From assembly GCF_037572775.1 (NCBI RefSeq), contig NZ_JBBHKA010000001.1:1302001-1366000 (forward strand): a stretch of DNA of 64,000 bases, given 5' to 3'. The notes under the pieces are model-generated. The model searched no databases. It was not told the origin of the DNA and saw only the letters and a list, made by a program, of their open reading frames with translations. The stretch is from Ramlibacter sp. PS4R-6. Its GTDB lineage: Bacteria > Pseudomonadota > Gammaproteobacteria > Burkholderiales > Burkholderiaceae_C. This document shows positions 38,861 through 48,781 of the stretch, in pieces; position 1 is the first letter of the stretch, and each line of letters opens with the position of its first letter. Made by a program: the position numbers and the translations under genes.

Positions 38861-39529
38861 CTAGCGGGTGCCGGGTGCTGCGTCGTAAGCCGAGACGAGC
38901 TTGAGCAGGTGCATCCGCTGCCCTTGTTCGAGATAGGGTACCAGCAGATTGAGCACGTGGTGTGCGCCGCGCATCAGCGCGAGCTGCGCGCTCTCCGGCT
39001 CCAGCGCCCGGCGCGGGTCGCGCACGTACTCGTAGCTCAGCCAGTAGGTCAGCACCACCACCATGCTGGTGGCCGTGGCGTCGACCTCGCGCGAGTCGAT
39101 GCTCACCGCCCCCGCGCGGCTCATGCCGTCCAGCAGCGCGCGCACGGCGCGCGTCTTGTTCTTCAGCACCCACTGGAAATGCGTCTCGAGCCGCCGGTTC
39201 TTCGACAGCAAGTCGTTCAGGTCGCGGTACAGGAAGCGGTACTGCCAGATCAGCTCGAACAGCGTGTGCATGAAGAACCAGGCGTCCTCTACGTTGCGCA
39301 CGCCGTCGCTGGCGTTGAGGATCTCGTTGAGCGCGCGTTCGTAGCGGTCGAACAGCGCGTTGATCAATTCGTCCTTGGCCGGGTAGTGGTAGTACAGGTT
39401 GCCAGGGCTGATGTTGAGCTCGGCCGAGATCAGCGTCGTCGACACGTTCGGCTCGCCGAAGCGGTTGAACAGGTCGAGCGACACCTCCAGGATCCTCTCG
39501 GCGGTGCGGCGCGGCGCTTTCTTCGGCAT
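38861..39529 (-). CDS. TetR/AcrR family transcriptional regulator
   Basis: This is a 222-residue repressor with an N-terminal helix-turn-helix (residues 8-55; I-L-E-V-S-L-D-L-F-N-R-F-G, then S-P-G-N-L-Y-Y-H-Y) and a ligand domain with an aromatic-rich stretch (W-F-F-M-H-T-L-F-E-L-I-W-Q-Y-R-F-L-Y) that could hold a lipid or acyl ligand. It starts three bases after the patatin gene stop, so it is in that operon and may control it or the nearby storage genes. Confidence 0.93.
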   Translation of the reverse strand: MPKKAPRRTAERILEVSLDLFNRFGEPNVSTTLISAELNISPGNLYYHYPAKDELINALFDRYERALNEILNASDGVRNVEDAWFFMHTLFELIWQYRFLYRDLNDLLSKNRRLETHFQWVLKNKTRAVRALLDGMSRAGAVSIDSREVDATATSMVVVLTYWLSYEYVRDPRRALEPESAQLALMRGAHHVLNLLVPYLEQGQRMHLLKLVSAYDAAPGTR

Positions 39530-39532
39530 GGG

Positions 39533-40705
39533 TCAGGCGGTCTGCAACTGCAGTTCGTCCAGCACCGCGTGCAGCGACGACACGGCGCGGCCCAGGCGCC
39601 CCGGCGCGCGGGTGGGCACCACGAGGTGGCGCAGCGGGTCGGCGAGCACCTCGCCGCGGATCGCGACGCCATGGCGCGCGAGCTTGGGCGCCAGGCTCGC
39701 GCGGCGCGCGCGCAGCATCGCGCGCGTCTGGCGGTAGGCATGTTCGGCCATCTGGCGGCGGCGGGCATAGCCGAAGGTGTTGGCCAGGTACAGCTCGTTG
39801 TCGTCCTGGTCCGGCTCGATCAGCACGATGTCGGTGCCTGGATACGCGCGCTCGTAGTGCTTCATGCCCAGCGCCATGCGCGAATGGATCATGGAGCGGA
39901 ACGTCTGCGACAGCACGGCGGGCAGGCCGCCGTCGGCGATGCGCGGGATGCCCGATCCGCGCGCGTTGAACGGCACCAGCGGGTTCAGGCACAGCAGCAG
40001 GTCCACGCCCTCGTCGAGCGCGACCGAGGCGTGCATCGTCTTCTTCAGCGCGCCATCGACGTAGGAGTGCTCGCCGATCTCCACGGGAGGAAATAGGCCC
40101 GGCAACGCGCTGCTGGCCTGCACCGCCTTGGAGATCGGCACATGGTCCCAGCCGGCGCGGCCGAAGGGCGCGGCCTCGCCGGTGTCCAGGTCGGTCGCCA
40201 CCAGCGTGAGCTTGCTGCGCAACCGGCGGAAGTCGTTGGTCCGGCCCGGGCGCGAAAACACGTCGGCCAGCCGCGTGTCGACGAGTTCGTTGGAGAAGAT
40301 GCCCGTGGGCAGGCTGCGGCCGAGCTGCTCCAGCGAATGCGACAAGGGGCGGCGCCCCAGCGTCGCGCGCCACAGGGCCGATGTCGCGAGGGTCGGGAAC
40401 ATGATGGCGCGGCGCGCGAACTCGCCCCACGCCGGCACCATCAGCCAGGCCGGGTCGAAGACGTCGTTGTCGCTCTTGCCTTCGATGAAGGAGGCGCAGA
40501 TTTCGCGCGGCGACATGCCGTTGGCCAGCGCCGCGGCGATGAAACCGCCGGCCGACACGCCGACGTAGTGGTCCAGGCGGGTGAAGTCGACGCCATCCAG
40601 AGCCTCGTCGAGCGCGCACAGCGCGCCGATCTCGTAGATCGCCCCCAGCGGTCCGCCGCCGGCCAGCGCCAGCGCGATGCGGGGTGTTTTTCTTGTTCGG
40701 GTCAT
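39533..40705 (-). CDS. Patatin-like phospholipase
   Basis: This 390-residue lipid acyl hydrolase uses a Ser-Asp dyad. The oxyanion loop is G-G-G-P-L-G at residues 15-20, the nucleophile serine is in G-V-S-A-G near residue 52, and the aspartate is in Y-V-D-G-A near residue 217. It has no signal peptide, so it acts inside the cell, for instance on membrane lipid or storage granules. ATG 40705 was chosen over an upstream start because the family begins just before the glycine loop. Confidence 0.92.
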   Translation of the reverse strand: MTRTRKTPRIALALAGGGPLGAIYEIGALCALDEALDGVDFTRLDHYVGVSAGGFIAAALANGMSPREICASFIEGKSDNDVFDPAWLMVPAWGEFARRAIMFPTLATSALWRATLGRRPLSHSLEQLGRSLPTGIFSNELVDTRLADVFSRPGRTNDFRRLRSKLTLVATDLDTGEAAPFGRAGWDHVPISKAVQASSALPGLFPPVEIGEHSYVDGALKKTMHASVALDEGVDLLLCLNPLVPFNARGSGIPRIADGGLPAVLSQTFRSMIHSRMALGMKHYERAYPGTDIVLIEPDQDDNELYLANTFGYARRRQMAEHAYRQTRAMLRARRASLAPKLARHGVAIRGEVLADPLRHLVVPTRAPGRLGRAVSSLHAVLDELQLQTA

Positions 40706-40763
40706 GCGCGGCAGTGTAGGGACCTTGGCATCGTGCGCCTTGTGCATTGCAGCAACGAGGCAA

Positions 40764-40789
40764 TAAAAAGGGGCGCCACGGCGCCCCTT
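40764..40789 (-). terminator. Rho-independent terminator after the phasin gene
   Basis: Read on the minus strand, AAGGGGCGCC and GGCGCCCCTT form a perfect ten-base stem followed by TTTATT. It ends the phasin transcript before the patatin operon. Confidence 0.85.
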
Positions 40790-40808
40790 CGGTGGGATGG
40801 CAGGAAGC

Positions 40809-41306
40809 TCAAGACGGCTTGCGCGACGCGCGCTTGGCCGTGGGCTTGGTGCTGGCGGCCTTCTTCGCCGGGCCGGGCTTGCCGCCCAGCTTCTGCACGT
40901 TGCGATTGAGCTCGTCGATGCGCGCGACGAGGTCGTCGATGTCGCGCGCCGTGGGCACGCCCAGCTTCTTCAGCGCGCGCGAGACGCGCTCTTCGAAGAT
41001 GTTTTCCAGCTTGTCCCACTGGCCGGAGGCCTTGTTGCCGATGTCGCTGGCCATGCTGGCCATGCGGCTGGTGGCCTCGGTGATCTTCTCTTCGGCCGCG
41101 GCCTGCGTCTTGCGCTGGATCGACATGCCTTCCTTCACCAGGGCTTCGAACACCTTGCCGCCTTCTTCCTGCGCCTTGGAGAAGGCGCCCAGGCCGGCCA
41201 GCCAGATCTGCGAGGCCGATTCCTTCACCGTGCCGGCCAGCTGCGCCGCCGACTTCGTTTCCGCCGCGGTTTCGCCGCCGGCTGCCTTCTTCGTCTTCGT
41301 GACCAT
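40809..41306 (-). CDS. Phasin family protein (PHA granule-associated)
   Basis: This 165-residue protein is of the poly(hydroxyalkanoate) granule-associated type (PhaI/PhaF-like). The helical phasin core includes I-W-L-A-G-L-G-A-F-S-K-A-Q-E-E-G-G-K near residue 35 and a leucine-rich heptad region; the short tail is rich in K, A, P and T, like the DNA-binding tail of PhaF but shorter. It coats storage granules. AAGGAG-like bases precede ATG 41306. Confidence 0.9.
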   Translation of the reverse strand: MVTKTKKAAGGETAAETKSAAQLAGTVKESASQIWLAGLGAFSKAQEEGGKVFEALVKEGMSIQRKTQAAAEEKITEATSRMASMASDIGNKASGQWDKLENIFEERVSRALKKLGVPTARDIDDLVARIDELNRNVQKLGGKPGPAKKAASTKPTAKRASRKPS

Positions 41307-41358
41307 GGGGACTCCTTGTTCGTGGATGGCCGCAATGTACGGCGGCGCGGCGGCGCCG

Positions 41359-41378
41359 TTTAGGGGCCGGTTCCTAAA
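41359..41378. promoter_or_regulatory. 20-bp dyad between phasin and fatty acyl-CoA reductase genes
   Basis: TTTAGGGGCCGGTTCCTAAA is an inverted repeat with only two mismatched pairs. It lies 52 bases upstream of the phasin ATG and 112 bases upstream of the reductase ATG, so it may be an operator for both divergent genes. Confidence 0.5.
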
Positions 41379-41442
41379 AGGCTAGGCGGCGCGGACGAGA
41401 CAGCGCCGGGTTTGTGCGGAATGATCGCGCTTCGCGAGCGGG

Positions 41443-41448
41443 CAGAAT
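41443..41448 (+). promoter_or_regulatory. Candidate -10 box of the fatty acyl-CoA reductase gene
   Basis: CAGAAT (four of six) lies 42 bases before the ATG at 41491, just after a small TCGCG/CGCGA hairpin. No clear -35 is visible. Confidence 0.3.
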
Positions 41449-41490
41449 GACCCGAACGTCCACAAGAACCGAGATCACGAGGAGCGTTCC

Positions 41491-43476
41491 ATGCACTATT
41501 TCGTCACCGGCGCGACCGGCTTCATCGGCAAGCGGCTGGTCAGGAAGCTGCTCGAGCGCAAGGGCTCGGTCGTGCACTTCCTGATCCGCAAGGAAAGCGA
41601 GGACAAGGTCCCCGCCCTGCGCGAGTACTGGGGCGTCGGCGCCGCGCGCGCCGTGCCCGTCTTCGGCGACCTCACGCAGAAAAAGCTGGGTGTGTCGGCC
41701 GAGGACACTAAGGCGCTCAAAGGGCAGGTCGACCACTTCTATCACCTCGCCGCGGTGTACGACCTGTCGGCCGACGAGGAGAGCCAGGTCGCGGTGAACG
41801 TCGAGGGCACGCGCCACACGGTGGAATTCGCCAAGGCCGTCGACGCGGGGCACTTCCACCACGTCTCCTCGATCGCGGCGGCGGGCCTGTACGAAGGCGT
41901 GTTCCGCGAGGACATGTTCGACGAGGCCGAGAACTACGACCACCCCTACTTCATGACCAAGCACGAGAGCGAGAAGATCGTGCGCAAGGAGTACAAGGGC
42001 AAGTGGACGGTGTACCGCCCGGCGATGGTGGTCGGCGACTCGCAGTCGGGCGAGATGGACAAGATCGACGGCCCGTACTACTTCTTCAAGGTGATCCAGC
42101 GCATGCGGCAGCTGCTGCCGCCGTGGATGCCCGCCGTGGGCCTCGAAGGCGGGCGCGTGAACATCGTGCCGGTGGACTACGTGGTGGACGCGCTCGACCA
42201 CATCAGCCACCAGGAGGGCATCAACCACCGCGCCTTCCACCTGGTCGACCCCGTGGGCTACCGCGTCGGGGACGTGCTGGACATCTTCGCGCGCGCCGCG
42301 CACGCACCCAAGTTCAGCCTGTTCGTCAATGCGGCGCTGCTCGGCTTCATCCCCAAGAGCGTCAAGAAGGGCCTGATGGCGCTGGCGCCGGTGCGCCGCA
42401 TCCGCAACGCGGTGATGAAGGACCTCGGCCTGCCCGAGGACATCCTCGCGTTCGTGAACTACCCGACGCGCTTCGACAGCCGCGACGCGCAGGCCATGCT
42501 CAAGGGCACGGGCATCGCGGTGCCGAACCTGAAGGATTACGCCTGGCGCCTGTGGGACTACTGGGAGCGCCACCTCGACCCCGACCTGCACATCGACCGC
42601 ACGCTGCGCGGCACCGTCGGCGGCAAGGTGGTGCTGGTCACCGGGGGCTCCTCGGGCATCGGCCTGGCCGCCGCGCACAAGTTCGCCGAGGCGGGCGCGG
42701 TCACCATCATCTGCGGCCGCGACCAGGACAAACTCGACGAGGCCTGCAAGGAAGCCAAGGACAAGGGCTACCAGTTCGTCGCCTACCCGGCGGACATCGC
42801 CGACATGGCCGATTGCGACCGCTTCACCGCGCTGCTCGAGAAGAACCACGGCGGGGTCGATTTCCTGATCAACAACGCGGGCCGCTCCATCCGCCGCGCC
42901 ATCGAGTCGAGCTACGACCGCTTCCACGACTTCGAGCGCACCATGCAGCTCAATTACTTCGGGTGCCTGCGCGTCACCATGGGCCTGCTGCCGGGCATGG
43001 TGGCCAAGAAGAAGGGCCACGTGGTCAACATCAGCTCGATCGGCGTGCTGACGAATGCTCCGCGCTTCTCGGCGTACGTCGCGTCGAAGGCGGCGCTCGA
43101 TGCGTGGACGCGCTGCGCCTCCAGCGAATTCGCCGATCGCGGCATCACCTTCACCACCATCAACATGCCGCTGGTGCGCACGCCGATGATCGCGCCGACC
43201 AACATCTACAACAACGTGCCGACGCTGTCGCCCGAGCAGGCCGCCGACATGATCGCCGAGGCGTGCATCTACCACCCGGTGCGCATTGCCACGCGCCTGG
43301 GCATCGCCGGCGAGGTGATGCACGCGCTGCTGCCGCGCGTCGCGCAGATCGTGATGAACACCAGCTTCCGCATGTTCCCCGACTCCGCGGCGGCCAAGGG
43401 CGACAAGGGCGCCAAGCCGCAGCTCTCGGCCGAGGCCATCGCCATGCAGCAGATGATGCAGGGCATCCACTTCTGA
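41491..43476 (+). CDS. Two-domain fatty acyl-CoA reductase (acyl-CoA to alcohol)
   Basis: This 661-residue protein fuses an extended SDR (residues 1-370; G-A-T-G-F-I-G at 7-13, Y153-x3-K157) to a classical SDR (375-660; T-G-G-S-S-G-I-G near 384, Y529-x3-K533). The length, the order and stretches such as V-P-V-D-Y-V-V-D-A-L-D-H-I and F-E-R-T-M-Q-L-N-Y-F-G match the Marinobacter-type reductase that turns fatty acyl-CoA into fatty alcohol in one protein. Its alcohol would feed the WS/DGAT at 36004. GAGGAG precedes the ATG. Confidence 0.88.
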   Translation: MHYFVTGATGFIGKRLVRKLLERKGSVVHFLIRKESEDKVPALREYWGVGAARAVPVFGDLTQKKLGVSAEDTKALKGQVDHFYHLAAVYDLSADEESQVAVNVEGTRHTVEFAKAVDAGHFHHVSSIAAAGLYEGVFREDMFDEAENYDHPYFMTKHESEKIVRKEYKGKWTVYRPAMVVGDSQSGEMDKIDGPYYFFKVIQRMRQLLPPWMPAVGLEGGRVNIVPVDYVVDALDHISHQEGINHRAFHLVDPVGYRVGDVLDIFARAAHAPKFSLFVNAALLGFIPKSVKKGLMALAPVRRIRNAVMKDLGLPEDILAFVNYPTRFDSRDAQAMLKGTGIAVPNLKDYAWRLWDYWERHLDPDLHIDRTLRGTVGGKVVLVTGGSSGIGLAAAHKFAEAGAVTIICGRDQDKLDEACKEAKDKGYQFVAYPADIADMADCDRFTALLEKNHGGVDFLINNAGRSIRRAIESSYDRFHDFERTMQLNYFGCLRVTMGLLPGMVAKKKGHVVNISSIGVLTNAPRFSAYVASKAALDAWTRCASSEFADRGITFTTINMPLVRTPMIAPTNIYNNVPTLSPEQAADMIAEACIYHPVRIATRLGIAGEVMHALLPRVAQIVMNTSFRMFPDSAAAKGDKGAKPQLSAEAIAMQQMMQGIHF

Positions 43477-43496
43477 GGGCGCGGCAGGGCGCCCAT

Positions 43497-43502
43497 TAGA
43501 AT
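43497..43502 (+). promoter_or_regulatory. -10 box at the head of the polysaccharide locus
   Basis: TAGAAT (five of six) ends eight bases before the TTG start of the first glycosyltransferase, so the transcript would be leaderless or nearly so. Confidence 0.5.
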
Positions 43503-43510
43503 CCGGCGCC

Positions 43511-44626
43511 TTGAGAGTCCTGCACGTTTACAAGAGTTACTACCCCGACACGATCGGCGGCATCGAGCAGGTCATCGCGCAGCTCGCCACGGCGCTGCGC
43601 GACAGCGGCGACGAGTCGCGCATCTTCACGCTCAGCCCCGACGCGCAGCCGCGCGTGCTGCGCCGCCCCGAGGGCGAGGTGCACCGGCGCCGCGCATGGG
43701 TGGAGATCGCGTCCAACCCGATCTCGCTGTCGGCCTTCGCGGAATTCCGCCGGCAGGTGGAGTGGGCCGACGTCGTGCACTACCAGTTCCCCTGGCCCTT
43801 CGCCGACCTGTTGCACCTGGCGTGCGGTCGCGGCAAGCCGAGCGTGGTCACCTACCAGTCCGACGTCGTGCGCCAGAAGTGGCTGATGCACGCCTACAAC
43901 CCGCTGATGAAGCGCTTCCTGCGGTCGGTCGACGCGGTGGTGGCGACCTCCCCGCAGTACCGTGACAGCAGCCCGGTGCTGCAGGCTCTCGGCCGCGACG
44001 TGGAGGTGATCCCCAACGGCATCGACGAGACCTGCTTTCCCTCGCCGGGCGCGCACACGCTGGCCGCCTGGCGCGAGTCGGTCGGCGAAGGGTTCTTCCT
44101 CTTCGTGGGCGTGCTGCGCTACTACAAGGGGCTGGAGACGCTGCTGCGCGCCGCGCGCGGCTTCGGCGGGCGCATCGTCATCGCCGGCACGGGGCCCCAG
44201 GCCGACCAGCTGCAGGATTACGCCGCGCGCGAGGGCCTCGCCAACGTGAGCTTCGTGGGCCGCGTGAGCGACGAGGACAAGATGGCGCTGCTGCGCCTGG
44301 CCCGCGCCTTCGTCTTTCCCTCGCACCTGCGCGCCGAGGCCTTCGGCATGTCGCTGGTCGAGGCCGCGATGAGCGCATTGCCGCTGGTGTGCTGCGAGAT
44401 CGGCACGGGCACGAGCCTGGTGAACGAAGCCGGCGTCACGGGCGCCACGGTGCCCGCGCAGGACCCGGACGCCTTGCGCGCCGCGATGCAGCGCCTGCTG
44501 GACGACCCGGCCCAGGCCGTTCGCATGGGGCAGGCCGCGCGCCGGCGCTTCGAGGAGCTCTTCACGGCCGGCCACATGGCGCGGGCCTACCGGCAGCTTT
44601 ACGAGAGGGTCAGAGCTCAGCCCTAG
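43511..44626 (+). CDS. Glycosyltransferase family 4
   Basis: This 371-residue GT-B retaining glycosyltransferase is cytosolic and likely uses a nucleotide sugar, perhaps GDP-mannose. V-Y-K-S-Y-Y-P-D-T-I-G-G-I-E-Q opens the N-terminal domain; the C-terminal domain has V-G-V-L-R-Y-Y-K-G near residue 200 and F-P-S-H-L-R-A-E-A-F-G-M-S-L-V-E-A, the E-x7-E region of GT4. The start is a TTG (43511) right after the -10 box, giving the normal MRVLHVYK N terminus. Its TAG stop lies inside the manC -10 box. Confidence 0.9.
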   Translation: MRVLHVYKSYYPDTIGGIEQVIAQLATALRDSGDESRIFTLSPDAQPRVLRRPEGEVHRRRAWVEIASNPISLSAFAEFRRQVEWADVVHYQFPWPFADLLHLACGRGKPSVVTYQSDVVRQKWLMHAYNPLMKRFLRSVDAVVATSPQYRDSSPVLQALGRDVEVIPNGIDETCFPSPGAHTLAAWRESVGEGFFLFVGVLRYYKGLETLLRAARGFGGRIVIAGTGPQADQLQDYAAREGLANVSFVGRVSDEDKMALLRLARAFVFPSHLRAEAFGMSLVEAAMSALPLVCCEIGTGTSLVNEAGVTGATVPAQDPDALRAAMQRLLDDPAQAVRMGQAARRRFEELFTAGHMARAYRQLYERVRAQP

Positions 44627-44629
44627 AAT
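44624..44629 (+). promoter_or_regulatory. -10 box of manC
   Basis: TAGAAT overlaps the TAG stop of the upstream glycosyltransferase. A start near 44636 gives a leader of about 22 bases. Confidence 0.45.
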
Positions 44630-44657
44630 CGGGCCTTCCCCGAAGAAAGAGCTCCTC

Positions 44658-46115
44658 TTGGCCGCCGAAGTACCCGTCCCCATCGTTCCCGTCATCCTGT
44701 CCGGCGGCGCCGGCACGCGCCTGTGGCCGGTGTCCCGCGAAGGGCATCCCAAGCCCTTCATGAAGCTGCCCGACGGGCACACGCTGCTGGGGCGGACGGT
44801 GGAGCGCGCCATGGCCGCGGGAACGGCGGGGCGCCTGATGCTGGTGACCAACCGCGACTACTACTTCGTCTCCAAGGACGAAGTGGGCGCGACGCTCGGC
44901 GCCGATGCGAACAAGGCCAGCTACCTGCTGGAGCCCGTGGGCCGCAACACGGCCGCGGCCATCGCGGCGGCGGCCCATGCCATCACCGAGGAATTCGGCC
45001 CGCAAGCCGTCATGCTGGTGCTGCCCGCCGACCACCTGATCGAGCCGGTCGAGGACTTCGTGCGCGCCACGCGCGACGCGGCGGCGCTGGCCGCGCAGGG
45101 CAAGCTCGTGACCTTCGGCATCCAGCCGCGCTCGCCGGAAACCGGCTACGGCTACATCGAGGCCGGCGGCGCGATGCGCGGCGGCGCCGCGCGCGAGGTG
45201 GTGCGCTTCGTCGAGAAGCCCGACACCGAGACCGCGAAGGCGTACGTCGCCAGCGGCAATTTCCTGTGGAACAGCGGCATGTTCTGCATGCGCGCCAGCG
45301 TGCTGCTGGAGGAACTGGCCTTGCACCGCCCCCAGCTCGCCCAGGCGGTGGCGCACTGCTGGAAGGAAACCGGCGCCCAGCGCGGCGCGCCTTTCACCGA
45401 ACTCGCCTCGGAGCCGTTCTCGGCCGTCGAGAGCATCTCCATCGACTACGCGGTGATGGAGCCGAGCAAGCGCCTGGTGGTGCTGCCGGTGCATTTCGGC
45501 TGGAACGACATCGGCTCGTGGAGCGCGATCGCGGGCCTGGTGGCCCCCGGCGCCGACGGCAACCGCGTCCACGGCGATGCGGTCGTGCTCGACTGCGAGG
45601 ACTGCTTCATCAGTTCGGAGGACCGCATGGTCGCGGCCGTGGGGCTGCGGGGCGTGCTGGTGGTGGACACGCCCGATGCCCTGCTGGTGGCCGACGCCGG
45701 CAGTGCGCAGCGCGTGAAGGACGTGGTGGCGCACCTGAAGAAGCGCGGCCACGAAAGCTACCGTTTGCACCGCACCGTGACGCGCCCCTGGGGCACTTAC
45801 ACCGTGCTCGAAGGCGGCCCCGGCTACAAGATCAAGCGCATCGACGTGCGTCCCGGCGGCGCGCTGTCGCTGCAGATGCACCGCCACCGCAGCGAGCACT
45901 GGGTGGTGGTGAGCGGAACGGCCAAGGTGCAGTGCGACGAGCGCGAGTTCCTCGTGCTGACGAACCAGTCCACCTACATCCCCGCGGGCAAGAAGCACCG
46001 CGTCGAGAACCCCGGCGAGCGCGACCTCGTGATGATCGAGGTGCAAAGCGGCGACTACCTCGGCGAGGACGACATCGTCCGCTTCTCGGACATCTACGGG
46101 CGCGTGACGGCCTAA
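44658..46115 (+). CDS. manC: Mannose-1-phosphate guanylyltransferase / mannose-6-phosphate isomerase
   Basis: This 485-residue bifunctional enzyme makes GDP-mannose. The N-terminal nucleotidyltransferase has I-L-S-G-G-A-G-T-R-L-W-P-V-S-R-E-G-H-P-K-P-F (residues 13-34) and F-V-E-K-P-D near residue 184. The C-terminal cupin isomerase has L-Q-M-H-R-H-R-S-E-H-W near residue 404 with metal-binding histidines. The start is a TTG at 44658. It feeds Gmd and Rmd downstream. No phosphomannomutase gene is seen in the window. Confidence 0.95.
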   Translation: MAAEVPVPIVPVILSGGAGTRLWPVSREGHPKPFMKLPDGHTLLGRTVERAMAAGTAGRLMLVTNRDYYFVSKDEVGATLGADANKASYLLEPVGRNTAAAIAAAAHAITEEFGPQAVMLVLPADHLIEPVEDFVRATRDAAALAAQGKLVTFGIQPRSPETGYGYIEAGGAMRGGAAREVVRFVEKPDTETAKAYVASGNFLWNSGMFCMRASVLLEELALHRPQLAQAVAHCWKETGAQRGAPFTELASEPFSAVESISIDYAVMEPSKRLVVLPVHFGWNDIGSWSAIAGLVAPGADGNRVHGDAVVLDCEDCFISSEDRMVAAVGLRGVLVVDTPDALLVADAGSAQRVKDVVAHLKKRGHESYRLHRTVTRPWGTYTVLEGGPGYKIKRIDVRPGGALSLQMHRHRSEHWVVVSGTAKVQCDEREFLVLTNQSTYIPAGKKHRVENPGERDLVMIEVQSGDYLGEDDIVRFSDIYGRVTA

Positions 46116-46816
46116 GGCGCGTCCTGCGCCGCGTGGCGCTCCAGCGCCTTGCGGTCGCGCACGATCAGCCGGTGGTGGTCCTTCTCGACGACACCCTCGT
46201 CGATCAACACGGTGATGGCGCGCGACACGCTCTCGCGGCTGGTGTTCGCCATGATCGCCAGGGCCTGCTGCTTGGGCGGGTTGTCGATGACCACGAGCCC
46301 CCCGGGCGCCACCTTGCACAGGCGCAGCAGCAGGGCGAACACCCGCTGCGACGCATTCGGCAGGCACAGGATGGTCTGGTACACGGAGGCGTTGCGCAGG
46401 CGCGCGGCCAGGCCCAGCAGCACGCGCTCGGCCACCAGCGGGTTGTGGCGGAAGAGTTCCCACGCATGCGCCTTCGGCACGAGGGCGACCAGCGAGGTCT
46501 CCATCGCCACCACCGAAGCGGAGCGCGGCTGGCCGTCGATGACCGACAGCTCGCCGAAGTAGTCCCCGGGCATCAGCAGGTTCAGCCCGATCTCGCGCCC
46601 GCTCTCGGTGACGTCCAGCACCTGCAGGCGCCCGGCGACGAGGAAGAGCAGGTGGTCGCCCACGGCGCCTTTGGAGAGCACTTGCTGGCGCTTCTTCATC
46701 TCGCGCCAGGTGGTGACGGCCGCAATCTCCGCCAGCGCGGCCGTGTCGACGCCTTCGAAGAAGGGCAGGCGGGCCAGCGCACGGACGGCTTCGACACTGC
46801 TTTCGGGACGTTTCAT
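46112..46816 (-). CDS. Crp/Fnr family transcriptional regulator
   Basis: This 234-residue protein has a cyclic-nucleotide-binding beta roll (residues 15-135; G-D-Y-F-G-E-L-S-V-I-D-G-Q-P-R-S-A-S matches the cAMP phosphate-binding cassette G-E-L-x(6-8)-R-S/T-A) and a winged helix with S-R-E-S-V-S-R near residue 195. The R-E-x-V-x-R recognition helix is that of Crp, which reads TGTGA. No FNR-type cysteines are present. It is divergent from rmd and overlaps the end of manC by four bases. Confidence 0.92.
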   Translation of the reverse strand: MKRPESSVEAVRALARLPFFEGVDTAALAEIAAVTTWREMKKRQQVLSKGAVGDHLLFLVAGRLQVLDVTESGREIGLNLLMPGDYFGELSVIDGQPRSASVVAMETSLVALVPKAHAWELFRHNPLVAERVLLGLAARLRNASVYQTILCLPNASQRVFALLLRLCKVAPGGLVVIDNPPKQQALAIMANTSRESVSRAITVLIDEGVVEKDHHRLIVRDRKALERHAAQDAP

Positions 46817-46870
46817 GCTCGGGGTCGCGCAGGCTCCATGGTTAAACTCCTGCGTTTATCCCACAAAGAA

Positions 46871-46876
46871 TACATT
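46871..46876 (+). promoter_or_regulatory. -10 box of rmd
   Basis: TACATT (four of six) lies ten bases before the rmd ATG, so the transcript would have a leader of only a few bases. It is in the short control region shared with the divergent crp-type gene. Confidence 0.35.
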
Positions 46877-46886
46877 GGTGCGGCAA

Positions 46887-48766
<1,880 letters not shown>

Positions 48767-48781
48767 CGGCTGACGGCGGCC

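Noticed and set aside
41425-41437. TCGCG-CTT-CGCGA hairpin before the acyl-CoA reductase gene
   Set aside because: Five-base GC stems of this kind are frequent by chance in DNA this rich in CG steps; it has no T-run and no clear position relative to a promoter.
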